This document shows positions 1 through 5,916 of a DNA stretch of 16,807 nucleotides, piece after piece. The position numbers and the translations under genes were made by a program. This DNA comes from NAT127 sp041655035 (lineage in GTDB: Bacteria; Pseudomonadota; Gammaproteobacteria; Pseudomonadales; Porticoccaceae). The notes beneath the pieces were generated by a model that saw only the letters and a program-made list of their open reading frames with translations, searched no databases and was not told where the DNA came from. The stretch spans positions 1 to 16,807 of the forward strand of contig JBAZCN010000070.1 of the NCBI GenBank assembly GCA_041655035.1, read 5' to 3'. The number at the start of each line of letters is the position of its first letter. The first letter of the stretch is position 1.

Positions 1-182
1 GCCGGCAGCCATTTCCATTGATAAAAGGTTATCAACATCAGCAGGCTCGATGCCAGGCAGACCAGGGCGTGGGTGCGAAATCCCGCTGGCCGGCCGTGGA
101 AGCTGCGCTCCAGGCCGATAACCGCGCCGGCCAGGAGGGCGGCGAGCAGGTGGCAGATGATTTCAATATGGTCGTGGGACAT
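1..182 (-). CDS. MgtC/SapB family inner-membrane protein, N-terminal part (cut by window edge)
   Basis: Only the first 60 codons are present; the gene runs off the left edge. The start is the ATG at 182-180, with an AGGGAG ribosome-binding site about 11 bases upstream. The translated start has a hydrophobic helix followed by the pattern GAVIGLERSFHGRPAGFRTH and then a second hydrophobic stretch. The G-x-x-IGLERE-like motif followed by RPAG-x-RTH is the signature of the MgtC/SapB family. These are small multi-span membrane proteins linked to growth at low magnesium and to regulation of membrane ATPase activity in pathogens; many environmental members have no known role. The preceding peroxiredoxin gene ends in a terminator, so this gene is probably transcribed separately. 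The family call rests on the motif; its substrate or function here cannot be told. Confidence 0.75.
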   Translation of the reverse strand, partial: MSHDHIEIICHLLAALLAGAVIGLERSFHGRPAGFRTHALVCLASSLLMLITFYQWKWLP

Positions 183-217
183 CGCTGTCAGGCTCCCTGA
201 GATGAACCGGCAACGCC

Positions 218-241
218 AAAAAAAGCCTCCTTTACAGAGGC
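218..241 (-). terminator. Rho-independent terminator after the peroxiredoxin gene
   Basis: On the minus strand the stem GCCTC / GAGGC (arms 241-237 and 229-225, 7-base loop) is followed directly by seven T residues (224-218). It lies 20 bases after the stop codon of the LsfA-type peroxiredoxin and 36 bases before the start of the mgtC-like gene, so it marks the end of the minus-strand cluster that starts at the porin. The stem is short but GC-rich and the U-tract is good. There is no T-run on the plus strand, so it is one-directional. Confidence 0.75.
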
Positions 242-260
242 CTGGCGAGGGACAAGGCCA

Positions 261-905
261 TTACTGGCTCAGCGGGGGGGACTTTGTCAGTCTGAGGTAG
301 GGGCGCACCGCCCGGTAGCCGGATGGAAAACGGCGCTTTATTTCATCTTCGTCCTGCAACGAGGGCACGATGACCACATCATCCCCCGGCTGCCAGTTGC
401 CGGGTGTCGCCACCAGGTGGTTTTCGGTCAGCTGCAGGGAGTCGATGACGCGGAGGATTTCATTGAAATTGCGCCCGGTACTGGCAGGGTAGGTGATGGT
501 CAGGCGGATTTTCTTCGCCGGGTCGATCACGAACAGGGAGCGGACGGTCTGCGTCAGGTTGGAATTGGGATGAATCATGTCGTAGAGCAGCGATACCTTG
601 CGATCGTCATCCGCGATTATGGGGAAATCCACCTGGGCATGCTGGGTGTCGTTGATATCTTCGATCCAGCGCCGATGGGAGTCAACGGGATCGACCGACA
701 GCGCCACCACCTTGACGCCGCGCCTGGCGAACTCTTCTTTCAGATTCGCAGTGAGGCCGAGTTCGGTGGTGCATACCGGGGTAAAGTCTGCCGGGTGTGA
801 AAACAGGACCGCCCAGCTGTTGCCGAGCCACTGGTGGAACCTGATCAGGCCTTCGGTGGATTGCTGTTCGAAATCTGGTGCGATGTCGCCGAGTTTCAGG
901 GTCAC
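261..905 (-). CDS. lsfA: 1-Cys peroxiredoxin, LsfA/Prx6 type
   Basis: A 214-residue thiol peroxidase of the AhpC/TSA fold that reduces peroxides in the cytoplasm. The active-site block HPADFTPVCTTELG puts the peroxidatic cysteine at residue 45, with Thr42 and Pro38 in the usual places and a conserved Arg in TVRSLFVIDP. It is the only cysteine in the protein, which fits the 1-Cys class. The C-terminal dimer arm carries TPGNWQPGDDVVIVP and a PSGYRAVRPYLRLT ending typical of Prx6 proteins. The start is GTG at 905-903, with AAGGAG seven bases upstream. It is the last gene of the minus-strand block and is followed by a terminator. From memory the sequence closely resembles Pseudomonas LsfA, a protein made under sulfate starvation. 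The neighbouring sulfate-binding protein and molbindin genes support that reading, but no alignment was run. Confidence 0.92.
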   Translation of the reverse strand: MTLKLGDIAPDFEQQSTEGLIRFHQWLGNSWAVLFSHPADFTPVCTTELGLTANLKEEFARRGVKVVALSVDPVDSHRRWIEDINDTQHAQVDFPIIADDDRKVSLLYDMIHPNSNLTQTVRSLFVIDPAKKIRLTITYPASTGRNFNEILRVIDSLQLTENHLVATPGNWQPGDDVVIVPSLQDEDEIKRRFPSGYRAVRPYLRLTKSPPLSQ

Positions 906-920
906 GATGATCTCCTTGGT

Positions 921-953
921 CAGTAATCGGTTTTTACAGTCACCGATTGCAGT
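921..953. promoter_or_regulatory. Inverted repeat upstream of the peroxiredoxin gene, possible operator
   Basis: The 57-bp gap between the hydrolase and peroxiredoxin genes contains AATCGGT (925-931) and its exact complement ACCGATT (942-948), separated by 10 bases. The tetramer CAGT also occurs three times (921-924, 937-940, 950-953). The site ends about 20 bases before the peroxiredoxin GTG. It could be an operator for a separate peroxiredoxin promoter or a small 5'-leader hairpin. I see no convincing -35/-10 pair, so this is only a candidate. Confidence 0.3.
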
Positions 954-962
954 GGACGGTAT

Positions 963-1625
963 CTAGATATACGCGAGCTGCTGGCGCCAGCCTCGAGGTT
1001 CGGCTGGGGCGGCGGGCGCTGGATATCTTGCGGGCCGTTTGGCGGGCGCGTATTTCGGTTCATCGCCATCGAGGCACATGGCTTTCAGCAGATCGTACAA
1101 TAAAGGCCATGGGCCAAATCCGGATTCAACATTGATATGTCCGGCTTGCCGGGCATTGAACAATGGCAGTTTCCAGCGTTCCGCAAGGCCGCGGGCATCG
1201 TTGTAGTCGAGCCAGGGATCGTTTTCACTGGCGATCAGCAGCCCCATCTCGGCCAGCGCTCCCACCGGCAACAGCGATTTCACTGATTCACTGTGGCTGT
1301 CCCGGGTCCGGTCGCGCACGCCGTCGCGGGAAAATCGTTCCGGGTCGGCCGGGGCGACGAGAACGGCACCGGCAACCTTGGCCGGTTGCCTGGCGATGGC
1401 TACGGCGCTGGCCAGGCAGCCGAAACTATGGGCGACGATCCACACCGGTTTGGTCGATCGGTCGATGGCGGCGGCCACCTGGTCGGCCCAGCGGGAGAGC
1501 ACAGGGGCATTCCAGTCGATGCCGGTGACCCGCTGGCTGCCTGCTATTTTCGCCTGCAGCCAGGACTGCCAGTGGGCGGCACCACTGCCGCGGTAGCCGG
1601 GGACGATCAATACGGTGCTGTTCAT
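963..1625 (-). CDS. RBBP9/YdeN-type alpha/beta serine hydrolase
   Basis: A 220-residue cytoplasmic hydrolase with no signal peptide. The opening VLIVPGYRGSGAAHWQSWL is the oxyanion-loop region of the RBBP9/YdeN (Ser_hydrolase) family. The nucleophile elbow AHSFG gives Ser67, SENDPW gives the likely acid Asp136, and AGHIN gives His163, so a full triad is present. The family core ends near residue 186. The last 30 or so residues form a Pro/Ala-rich basic tail (KYAPAKRP, PAPAAPAEP) that looks disordered. The start is the ATG at 1625, with only a weak AAGAG upstream, and the gene lies 41 bp after the molbindin stop, so cotranscription is likely. Substrates for this family are poorly known. Its place between SsuF-like and LsfA-like genes suggests a role in sulfur limitation, such as hydrolysing an organosulfur ester or thioester, but this is inference. 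Confidence 0.85.
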   Translation of the reverse strand: MNSTVLIVPGYRGSGAAHWQSWLQAKIAGSQRVTGIDWNAPVLSRWADQVAAAIDRSTKPVWIVAHSFGCLASAVAIARQPAKVAGAVLVAPADPERFSRDGVRDRTRDSHSESVKSLLPVGALAEMGLLIASENDPWLDYNDARGLAERWKLPLFNARQAGHINVESGFGPWPLLYDLLKAMCLDGDEPKYAPAKRPARYPAPAAPAEPRGWRQQLAYI

Positions 1626-1666
1626 GACGATGACTCTTGACGGCCTGATATCTGGATGAAATTCGT

Positions 1667-1891
1667 TTACAGTGGTGAAAACGTCGCGAGGGCGACTTCA
1701 GTTGATTTGAATAACGCAACCACCGGACTGCCGGGCTTGAGTTCCAGCGCGTCTACGGAACTGGTGGTCACGATGGAGGTGATGATGCCGTGGCCGGTGT
1801 CCACTTCGACTTCGGAAACCACATCCCCACGCTTGATATGCTTGACATGGCCCTCGAACTGGTTGCGGGCGTTGATGGCTTTGATGGTCAT
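1667..1891 (-). CDS. Molbindin (single TOBE/Mop domain), SsuF-like
   Basis: A 74-residue single-domain oxyanion-binding protein. It shows the Mop pattern throughout: an SAINxRNQF-like start (MTIKAINARNQFEGHV), then GDVVSEVEVD, ITSIVTTSSVDAL, LKPGSPVVALFKSTEV. Such molbindins assemble into hexamers that bind molybdate or related oxyanions in the cytoplasm. The start ATG at 1891 has AGGAG six bases upstream. No molybdate transporter or Mo-cofactor gene is near. The gene instead follows a sulfate-binding protein gene and precedes a hydrolase and an LsfA-type peroxiredoxin. Pseudomonas putida SsuF, required for sulfonate use, is a molbindin of this size in a cluster that also includes lsfA, so an SsuF-like role is the best guess. 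It could instead be a general molybdate store. Confidence 0.88.
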   Translation of the reverse strand: MTIKAINARNQFEGHVKHIKRGDVVSEVEVDTGHGIITSIVTTSSVDALELKPGSPVVALFKSTEVALATFSPL

Positions 1892-1929
1892 GACGTTCTC
1901 CTGGAAATTAGCTGTCGGGATTGCGGTTT

Positions 1930-1961
1930 GCTCCGTGTCCGCTTCACCGCGGACACGGAGC
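1930..1961 (-). promoter_or_regulatory. 13-bp perfect hairpin between sbp and the molbindin gene
   Basis: The arms GCTCCGTGTCCGC (1930-1942) and GCGGACACGGAGC (1949-1961) are exact complements with a six-base loop, read GGTGAA on the minus strand. The hairpin starts 7 bases after the sbp stop codon and lies about 40 bases before the molbindin start. No U-tract follows on either strand, so it is not a classical intrinsic terminator. It more likely shields the 3' end of the sbp message from exonucleases or causes partial termination, which would keep the binding protein in excess over the downstream products. Confidence 0.6.
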
Positions 1962-1968
1962 CGGCTAT

Positions 1969-2970
1969 CTATCGCACACCGTAGATCTGGTCGAACACGC
2001 CGCCGTCGCTGAAATGTGTCTTCTGGGCCTTGGCCCAGCCGCCAAAGGTGTCGTCGATGGTCAGCAGCTTGACATCGGGAAAGCGGGCGATATCGGCGGG
2101 GTCAGCATGTTCGGGCTTGGTCGGGCGATAGAAATGTTTCGCGGCGATTTTCTGCCCTACCGGAGAGTACAGGTACTCCAGATAGGCTTTGCTGAGCGCT
2201 TCGGTGCCGTGTTTCTTGGCCACGCCGTCGACGACGGTAACCGGCGGTTCGGCGAGGATCGAAATCGACGGCACGATGATTTCAAAGTTCTCCGGCCCGA
2301 GTTCATTGACCGCCAGGAACGCTTCGTTTTCCCAGGAGATGAACACATCGCCTATGCCGCGCTGCACGAAGGTGTTGGTGGAGCCCCTGGCGCCGGAGTC
2401 GAGCACGGATACGTTCTTGAACAGCTTGCCGACGAATTCCTTGGCTGCGGCTTCGTCGCCACCGCTTTTTTCGAGGGCGTAGCCCCAGGCCGCCAGGTAG
2501 TTCCAGCGCGCGCCGCCGGAGGTCTTGGGGTTTGGCGTGATGACTTCGATACCGGGCTTGACCAAGTCATCCCAATCGACGATGCCCTTGGGGTTGCCTT
2601 TGCGCACCAGGAACACGATGGTCGAGGTGTAGGGTGAGCTGTTGTTGTCGAGACGGCTTTGCCAGTCCTCGGGGATTTTTCCCGTCAGGCTGGCGATCTC
2701 GTCGATGTCGTAGGCCAGCGCAAGGGTGACCACGTCGGCCTCCAGGCCATCGATCACCGCGCGCGCCTGTTTGCCGGCACCGCCGTGGGATTGCTTGATG
2801 GTGACGTTCTCGCCGGTTTTCTCCTTCCAGTATTCGGCGAACTTGGCGTTGTAATCCTGGTACAGCTCCCGGGTGGGATCATAGGAAACATTGAGCAGTT
2901 CCGCGGCTTGCAGCGAACCCGCCAGGGCCAGGGCCGAGATCAGCCCGGCCAGTGATTTTTTGATGTTCAT
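1969..2970 (-). CDS. sbp: Periplasmic sulfate-binding protein of a sulfate ABC transporter
   Basis: A 333-residue periplasmic solute-binding protein. Residues 1-22 are a Sec signal peptide (MNIKKSLAGL start, cleavage near SLQA-AE). The mature start LLNVSYDPTRELYQ and the block NPKTSGGARWNYLAAWGY (about 147-164) are the two signatures of the prokaryotic sulfate-binding protein family (Sbp/CysP). They contribute to the deep cleft that holds dehydrated sulfate. GGAGKQARAVIDGLEADVVTLAL and VFISWENEAFLA are also typical. Length is normal. The ATG at 2970 has GGAG seven bases upstream. It lies 38 bp after the porin stop. The permease and ATPase partners (CysT, CysW, CysA) are not in the window, so this is an orphan binding protein that must work with a transporter encoded elsewhere. 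Thiosulfate is an alternative ligand. Confidence 0.95.
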   Translation of the reverse strand: MNIKKSLAGLISALALAGSLQAAELLNVSYDPTRELYQDYNAKFAEYWKEKTGENVTIKQSHGGAGKQARAVIDGLEADVVTLALAYDIDEIASLTGKIPEDWQSRLDNNSSPYTSTIVFLVRKGNPKGIVDWDDLVKPGIEVITPNPKTSGGARWNYLAAWGYALEKSGGDEAAAKEFVGKLFKNVSVLDSGARGSTNTFVQRGIGDVFISWENEAFLAVNELGPENFEIIVPSISILAEPPVTVVDGVAKKHGTEALSKAYLEYLYSPVGQKIAAKHFYRPTKPEHADPADIARFPDVKLLTIDDTFGGWAKAQKTHFSDGGVFDQIYGVR

Positions 2971-3008
2971 GTGTCAGCTCCAGATGAAAGTGGTGGATTC
3001 GGTCTATG

Positions 3009-4391
3009 TCAAAAGTCGATCTGTGCGCGCAGCGCCAAGGTGTCGACATCCTGGCCGTCGTAGATGCTGCCGGGGCGATCGACGTCCAGAACCTTGATGT
3101 AGTTCGCCGAGAAGCGCAGGTTGTCGAGCACATACCAGTTTAGGCCAAGGGTCAGGTTTTCCAGTTCGCCACCGATGATGTTGGCGTCGGAAAGGTCGGC
3201 ATTGCTGTAGCGCAAGGCCACCTCCCAGGCGCCGATGCCACCGGAACCGACGGGCCGGGCGACCCTGGTGCGGTCGATAATGCCTTCGTCGGCCTTGTAG
3301 GCGCGACTCTCGCCGGTCAGGAAGAAGCTGGCGTAGGCATACCAGGCACTGAGATCGACATCATCCAGGGCGCCGCCGCGATTCAGCCGGGTGGCGACGT
3401 ATTCGGCCTGTACCGAGAACGGCCCGAAAATACCGGCGGCTTCCAGCCCCAGGGCCTGGAAATCGTCGACGCCGGGCACCACGCCGGTGTCGATCAGGCG
3501 CACGCCGGTGATGTTGGATTCCGGGCGGGACGAAAAACTCAGCTCATTGGTGGAATCTTCCGGCTTGTGATAGCGACCCGCGACGCCGAGGTGGACGACA
3601 TTGCCCGGCTCGGCAAGGGGTGCATAGCTGAAGCGACCGGTCAGATCCCAGCCTTCATCGCCTTCGGAGGCGACGTCGCCTTCGGGGCGCTCGCCGAAGA
3701 CGCCCACCGCCGCAGACCAGTGCGCACCGCCGCTGCTGAGACCGACACCCAGATGCCGGTCGGGGCTGAACAAATCGGTGACACCGCGTTCGTTGAAGGT
3801 GGTGTACAGGCCGCTGGTCAGGTGTTCGAGACCAAAGGGCTCCTTGAAACTGCCGACGGTAATCCGCTTGGCGCCAAAGCCGGTGTACTGGATCCAGGCG
3901 TCGCGAATGCCGCGGGCGGAGCTGTCGGAACTGCCGGGACGGGCAAAATCGTACTGGAAGCGGTAATTCCAGTCCTTGGCAAAGGTGCCGCGCACGTCGA
4001 GGAAGAGGCGGCGGATGGCGGTGCCGTCACCGAAATTGTTGTCGTCCGCGTCGTAGAAGGCGGCATCGGCCTGGAGCCTGCCGCCAACCTGGAACGAGTA
4101 GGCGTCGTCGACCGATTTGAAACTCAGGCTGCGGCCATTGGTGGTGGCGATGACAGCGCCCTTGGCGGGCACGACCTTTTCGTTGATTTGCTGTTGTTGT
4201 TGATTGAGCTGCTGGCTGAGCGCCGTGTTCTGCGCCTCGAGTTTCTCCAGCAGGGTTCTGACCTGTTGTTCAAGCTGCTGAATCCGCGCTTCGGTATCGG
4301 CGTCGGCGGCGCTGGCGGACAGGGGCAGCAGGGCAGCCAGGCCAATGGCCAGGGCGGTGGGTTTTATCTTGGTTTTAAGTGTGAGCGACAC
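3009..4391 (-). CDS. Outer-membrane porin of the Porin_O_P (OprO/OprP) family
   Basis: A 460-residue outer-membrane beta-barrel. I place the start at the GTG at 4391-4389, because AGAGGA lies eight bases upstream and the product then begins with a clean signal peptide (MSLTLKTKIK, hydrophobic core, cleavage near SASA-AD at residue 28). The in-frame extension upstream to 4538 has no such merit. Residues about 32-72 form a Gln-rich coiled coil (RIQQLEQQV to QQQQQINEKV) before the barrel, as in OprO/OprP trimers. The barrel has VGGRLQADAAFYD, IRRLFLDVRGTF, DWNYRFQYDFA and GSFKEPFGLEHL, and ends in phenylalanine (ALRAQIDF), the outer-membrane insertion signal. The family is known for anion-selective pores for phosphate and polyphosphate. 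Directly followed by sbp, this one may instead admit sulfate or organosulfonates; that specificity is inferred only from context. Confidence 0.9.
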   Translation of the reverse strand: MSLTLKTKIKPTALAIGLAALLPLSASAADADTEARIQQLEQQVRTLLEKLEAQNTALSQQLNQQQQQINEKVVPAKGAVIATTNGRSLSFKSVDDAYSFQVGGRLQADAAFYDADDNNFGDGTAIRRLFLDVRGTFAKDWNYRFQYDFARPGSSDSSARGIRDAWIQYTGFGAKRITVGSFKEPFGLEHLTSGLYTTFNERGVTDLFSPDRHLGVGLSSGGAHWSAAVGVFGERPEGDVASEGDEGWDLTGRFSYAPLAEPGNVVHLGVAGRYHKPEDSTNELSFSSRPESNITGVRLIDTGVVPGVDDFQALGLEAAGIFGPFSVQAEYVATRLNRGGALDDVDLSAWYAYASFFLTGESRAYKADEGIIDRTRVARPVGSGGIGAWEVALRYSNADLSDANIIGGELENLTLGLNWYVLDNLRFSANYIKVLDVDRPGSIYDGQDVDTLALRAQIDF

Positions 4392-4498
4392 GACAGTTTC
4401 CTCTCCGTTGTTCGTGAGAGGCCAATGTACGAGCAAATTCTTATAACCAGAACCAAAAAAAAATGGATAAGTTATAACAAATTTTGCAAAGTCGCCGG
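4392..4498 (-). promoter_or_regulatory. Upstream region of the porin/sbp cluster with repeated TTATAAC sites and an A-tract
   Basis: This AT-rich leader separates the porin from the ndh gene. On the plus strand TTATAAC occurs at 4441-4447 and again at 4472-4478, 31 bases apart (about three helical turns). A run of nine A residues (4455-4463) lies between them. The second copy sits inside the 8-bp palindrome GTTATAAC. On the minus strand the copy nearer the gene gives TATAAG, a possible -10 element. The layout suits a promoter with a bound activator or repressor. I cannot match it to a known regulator with confidence. Confidence 0.45.
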
Positions 4499-4532
4499 GC
4501 GCCATGCCAGATGCCGATACCCGGCATGGCGC
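4499..4532 (-). terminator. 10-bp hairpin after ndh, possible terminator
   Basis: GCGCCATGCC (4499-4508) and GGCATGGCGC (4523-4532) are perfect complements with a 14-base loop. The hairpin begins 13 bases after the ndh stop codon on the minus strand, the right place for a 3'-end structure. Only scattered T residues follow, the nearest long T-run being about 36 bases further on. It is therefore either a weak or factor-assisted terminator or an mRNA-stabilising stem separating ndh from the porin cluster. Confidence 0.45.
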
Positions 4533-4545
4533 TTCCAAACGTGGC

Positions 4546-5847
4546 TCAGTGGAGCTTGAGCCTCGGTCGCACGAGGCGGTTGAAGCGGCCGATAGTCAGC
4601 AACAGCAGGGTGCGGGGCCAGCCGTAGAGCGCGGCCTGGTGAAGCCGGTAGAGGCTGATGTACATGCTCCGGGCCAGCCAGCCCTCGATAAACCACTGGC
4701 CGCCGCGGAGATTGCCCATCAAGGTGCCGATGGAGGTGAACTGGGAGAGCGACACCAGCGATCCCCGGTCCCGGTAGACGAACGGATGCAGGGGTTTCCC
4801 GGCCAGCAGGCGCTCGAAATTGTCCGCCGTCTGGGCGGCCATCTGTTGCGCCGACTGGGCGCGCGGCGGCACCGGCTTGTCGCCGTCCTTGAGAATACAG
4901 CTTACGCAGTCGCCGATTCCCCAGATGCGGTCGTCGCCACGGGCCTGGAGAGTCGGTTCCACCACCAGCTGGTTGATCCGGTTGGTTTCGAGGCCCAGCT
5001 GGGCGAGCAGGGCGGGGGCCTTGATGCCGGCGGCCCAGACCAGCAGGTCGGCGGCGATTTCCCGGCCGTCGCCGGTGATGAACGCATGGGCATTGGCTTG
5101 CGTCACCTGGGTGTCGGTATACACGTCGACGCCCATCGCTTCGAGCCGGCCCCAGGCGGCCGTCGATACCCGCTCGTTGAGCGCGGGCAGGATGCGCGGC
5201 CCGGCCTCGATCAGGTGGACATGGAGGCGTTCCCTGCTGAGCTGGCGGTGGCCATAGCGGTGGAGCAGGGCAACGGCGTGGTGCAGTTCAGCTGCCAGCT
5301 CGACGCCGGTGGCGCCGGCGCCGACGATGGCGATGCTCACCGGGCGGTCGGCGTAATTGGCGGACAGGCAGACATTGAGAAAGCGTTCGTGAAAACGGTC
5401 GGCCTGCTCGCGGGTGTCGAGGAACAGGCAGTGCTGGCGAACGCCGGGGACATTGAAATCATTGCCCTGGCTGCCGACGGCAAGCACCAGTTGGTCGTAG
5501 GGCAGGCTGCGCTCCGGCAGGATTTCCCGGCCCTCGTGGTCGCTCATCGGCGCAAGCAGGATCTGGCGCTTGTCCCTGTCGACGCCGGACAGAATGCCGG
5601 GCTCAAAATGGTAATGATTGGCGCGGGCATGGCCGCGATAATCGAGGGCGTCGAGATCGGAGTCGATGGAGCCGGTAGCCACCTCGTGGAAACGCGGTTT
5701 CCACACATGGATGGTATTGCCGTCGACCAGGGTGATCCGGGCGCGTCCTCTCTTGCCGAGGCGCTTGCCGAGCCGGGTGGCCAGTGGCAGTCCGCCGGCG
5801 CCGCCGCCGACGATGACGATATGGGGTGAAGCAACGTGCTTGGACAT
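4546..5847 (-). CDS. ndh: Type II NADH:quinone oxidoreductase (NDH-2)
   Basis: A 433-residue FAD enzyme that passes electrons from NADH to membrane quinone without pumping protons, acting on the inner face of the cytoplasmic membrane. The N-terminal Rossmann motif GGGAGG (residues 14-19) binds FAD, the second motif GAGATGVELAAEL (176-188) binds NADH, and IWGIGDCV (308-315) closes the FAD site. AQSAQQMA (330-337) matches the AQxAxQ quinone-site block of NDH-2. The basic and hydrophobic C-terminus (YGWPRTLLLLTIGRFNRLV) is the usual membrane-docking helix. An upstream in-frame TTG at 5850 exists, but the ATG at 5847 has GGTAG five bases before it and is preferred. It lies 69 bp after the RND permease with a strong hairpin between, so it may be read partly from the efflux operon. 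Confidence 0.9.
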   Translation of the reverse strand: MSKHVASPHIVIVGGGAGGLPLATRLGKRLGKRGRARITLVDGNTIHVWKPRFHEVATGSIDSDLDALDYRGHARANHYHFEPGILSGVDRDKRQILLAPMSDHEGREILPERSLPYDQLVLAVGSQGNDFNVPGVRQHCLFLDTREQADRFHERFLNVCLSANYADRPVSIAIVGAGATGVELAAELHHAVALLHRYGHRQLSRERLHVHLIEAGPRILPALNERVSTAAWGRLEAMGVDVYTDTQVTQANAHAFITGDGREIAADLLVWAAGIKAPALLAQLGLETNRINQLVVEPTLQARGDDRIWGIGDCVSCILKDGDKPVPPRAQSAQQMAAQTADNFERLLAGKPLHPFVYRDRGSLVSLSQFTSIGTLMGNLRGGQWFIEGWLARSMYISLYRLHQAALYGWPRTLLLLTIGRFNRLVRPRLKLH

Positions 5848-5861
5848 CAACGCTACCAGGT

Positions 5862-5893
5862 TGGGGGGTTAGACCGTGAAGTCTAACCCCCCA
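5862..5893. promoter_or_regulatory. 13-bp perfect hairpin between the RND permease gene and ndh
   Basis: TGGGGGGTTAGAC (5862-5874) pairs perfectly with GTCTAACCCCCCA (5881-5893) across a six-base loop (CGTGAA on the plus strand). It occupies almost half of the 69-bp gap between the two minus-strand genes. Neither side is followed by a T-run, so it is not a standard intrinsic terminator. It could block 3' exonucleases at the end of the efflux mRNA, cause pausing, or be a protein-binding palindrome upstream of ndh. Confidence 0.6.
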
Positions 5894-5916
5894 CTCCGGT
5901 TACCGCCAATCCCGGG

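Noticed and set aside
4392..4498. PhoB box or sigma-54 promoter upstream of the porin
   Set aside because: The best Pho-box fit matches only one of the two heptamers, and the GG/GC pairs present are spaced 7, 12 or 14 bases rather than 10.
4392..4538. N-terminal extension of the porin frame to 4538
   Set aside because: It would place about 49 non-hydrophobic-led residues before a good signal peptide and overlap the hairpin after ndh; the GTG at 4391 has a proper ribosome-binding site.
3567..4559. 330-codon open frame on the plus strand opposite the porin
   Set aside because: It is antisense to a clear porin gene with signal peptide and terminal Phe; no ribosome-binding site or family features.
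4504..5829. 441-codon open frame on the plus strand opposite ndh
   Set aside because: The NDH-2 frame shows all cofactor motifs; the opposite frame is low-complexity in Gly, Ala and Val without motifs.
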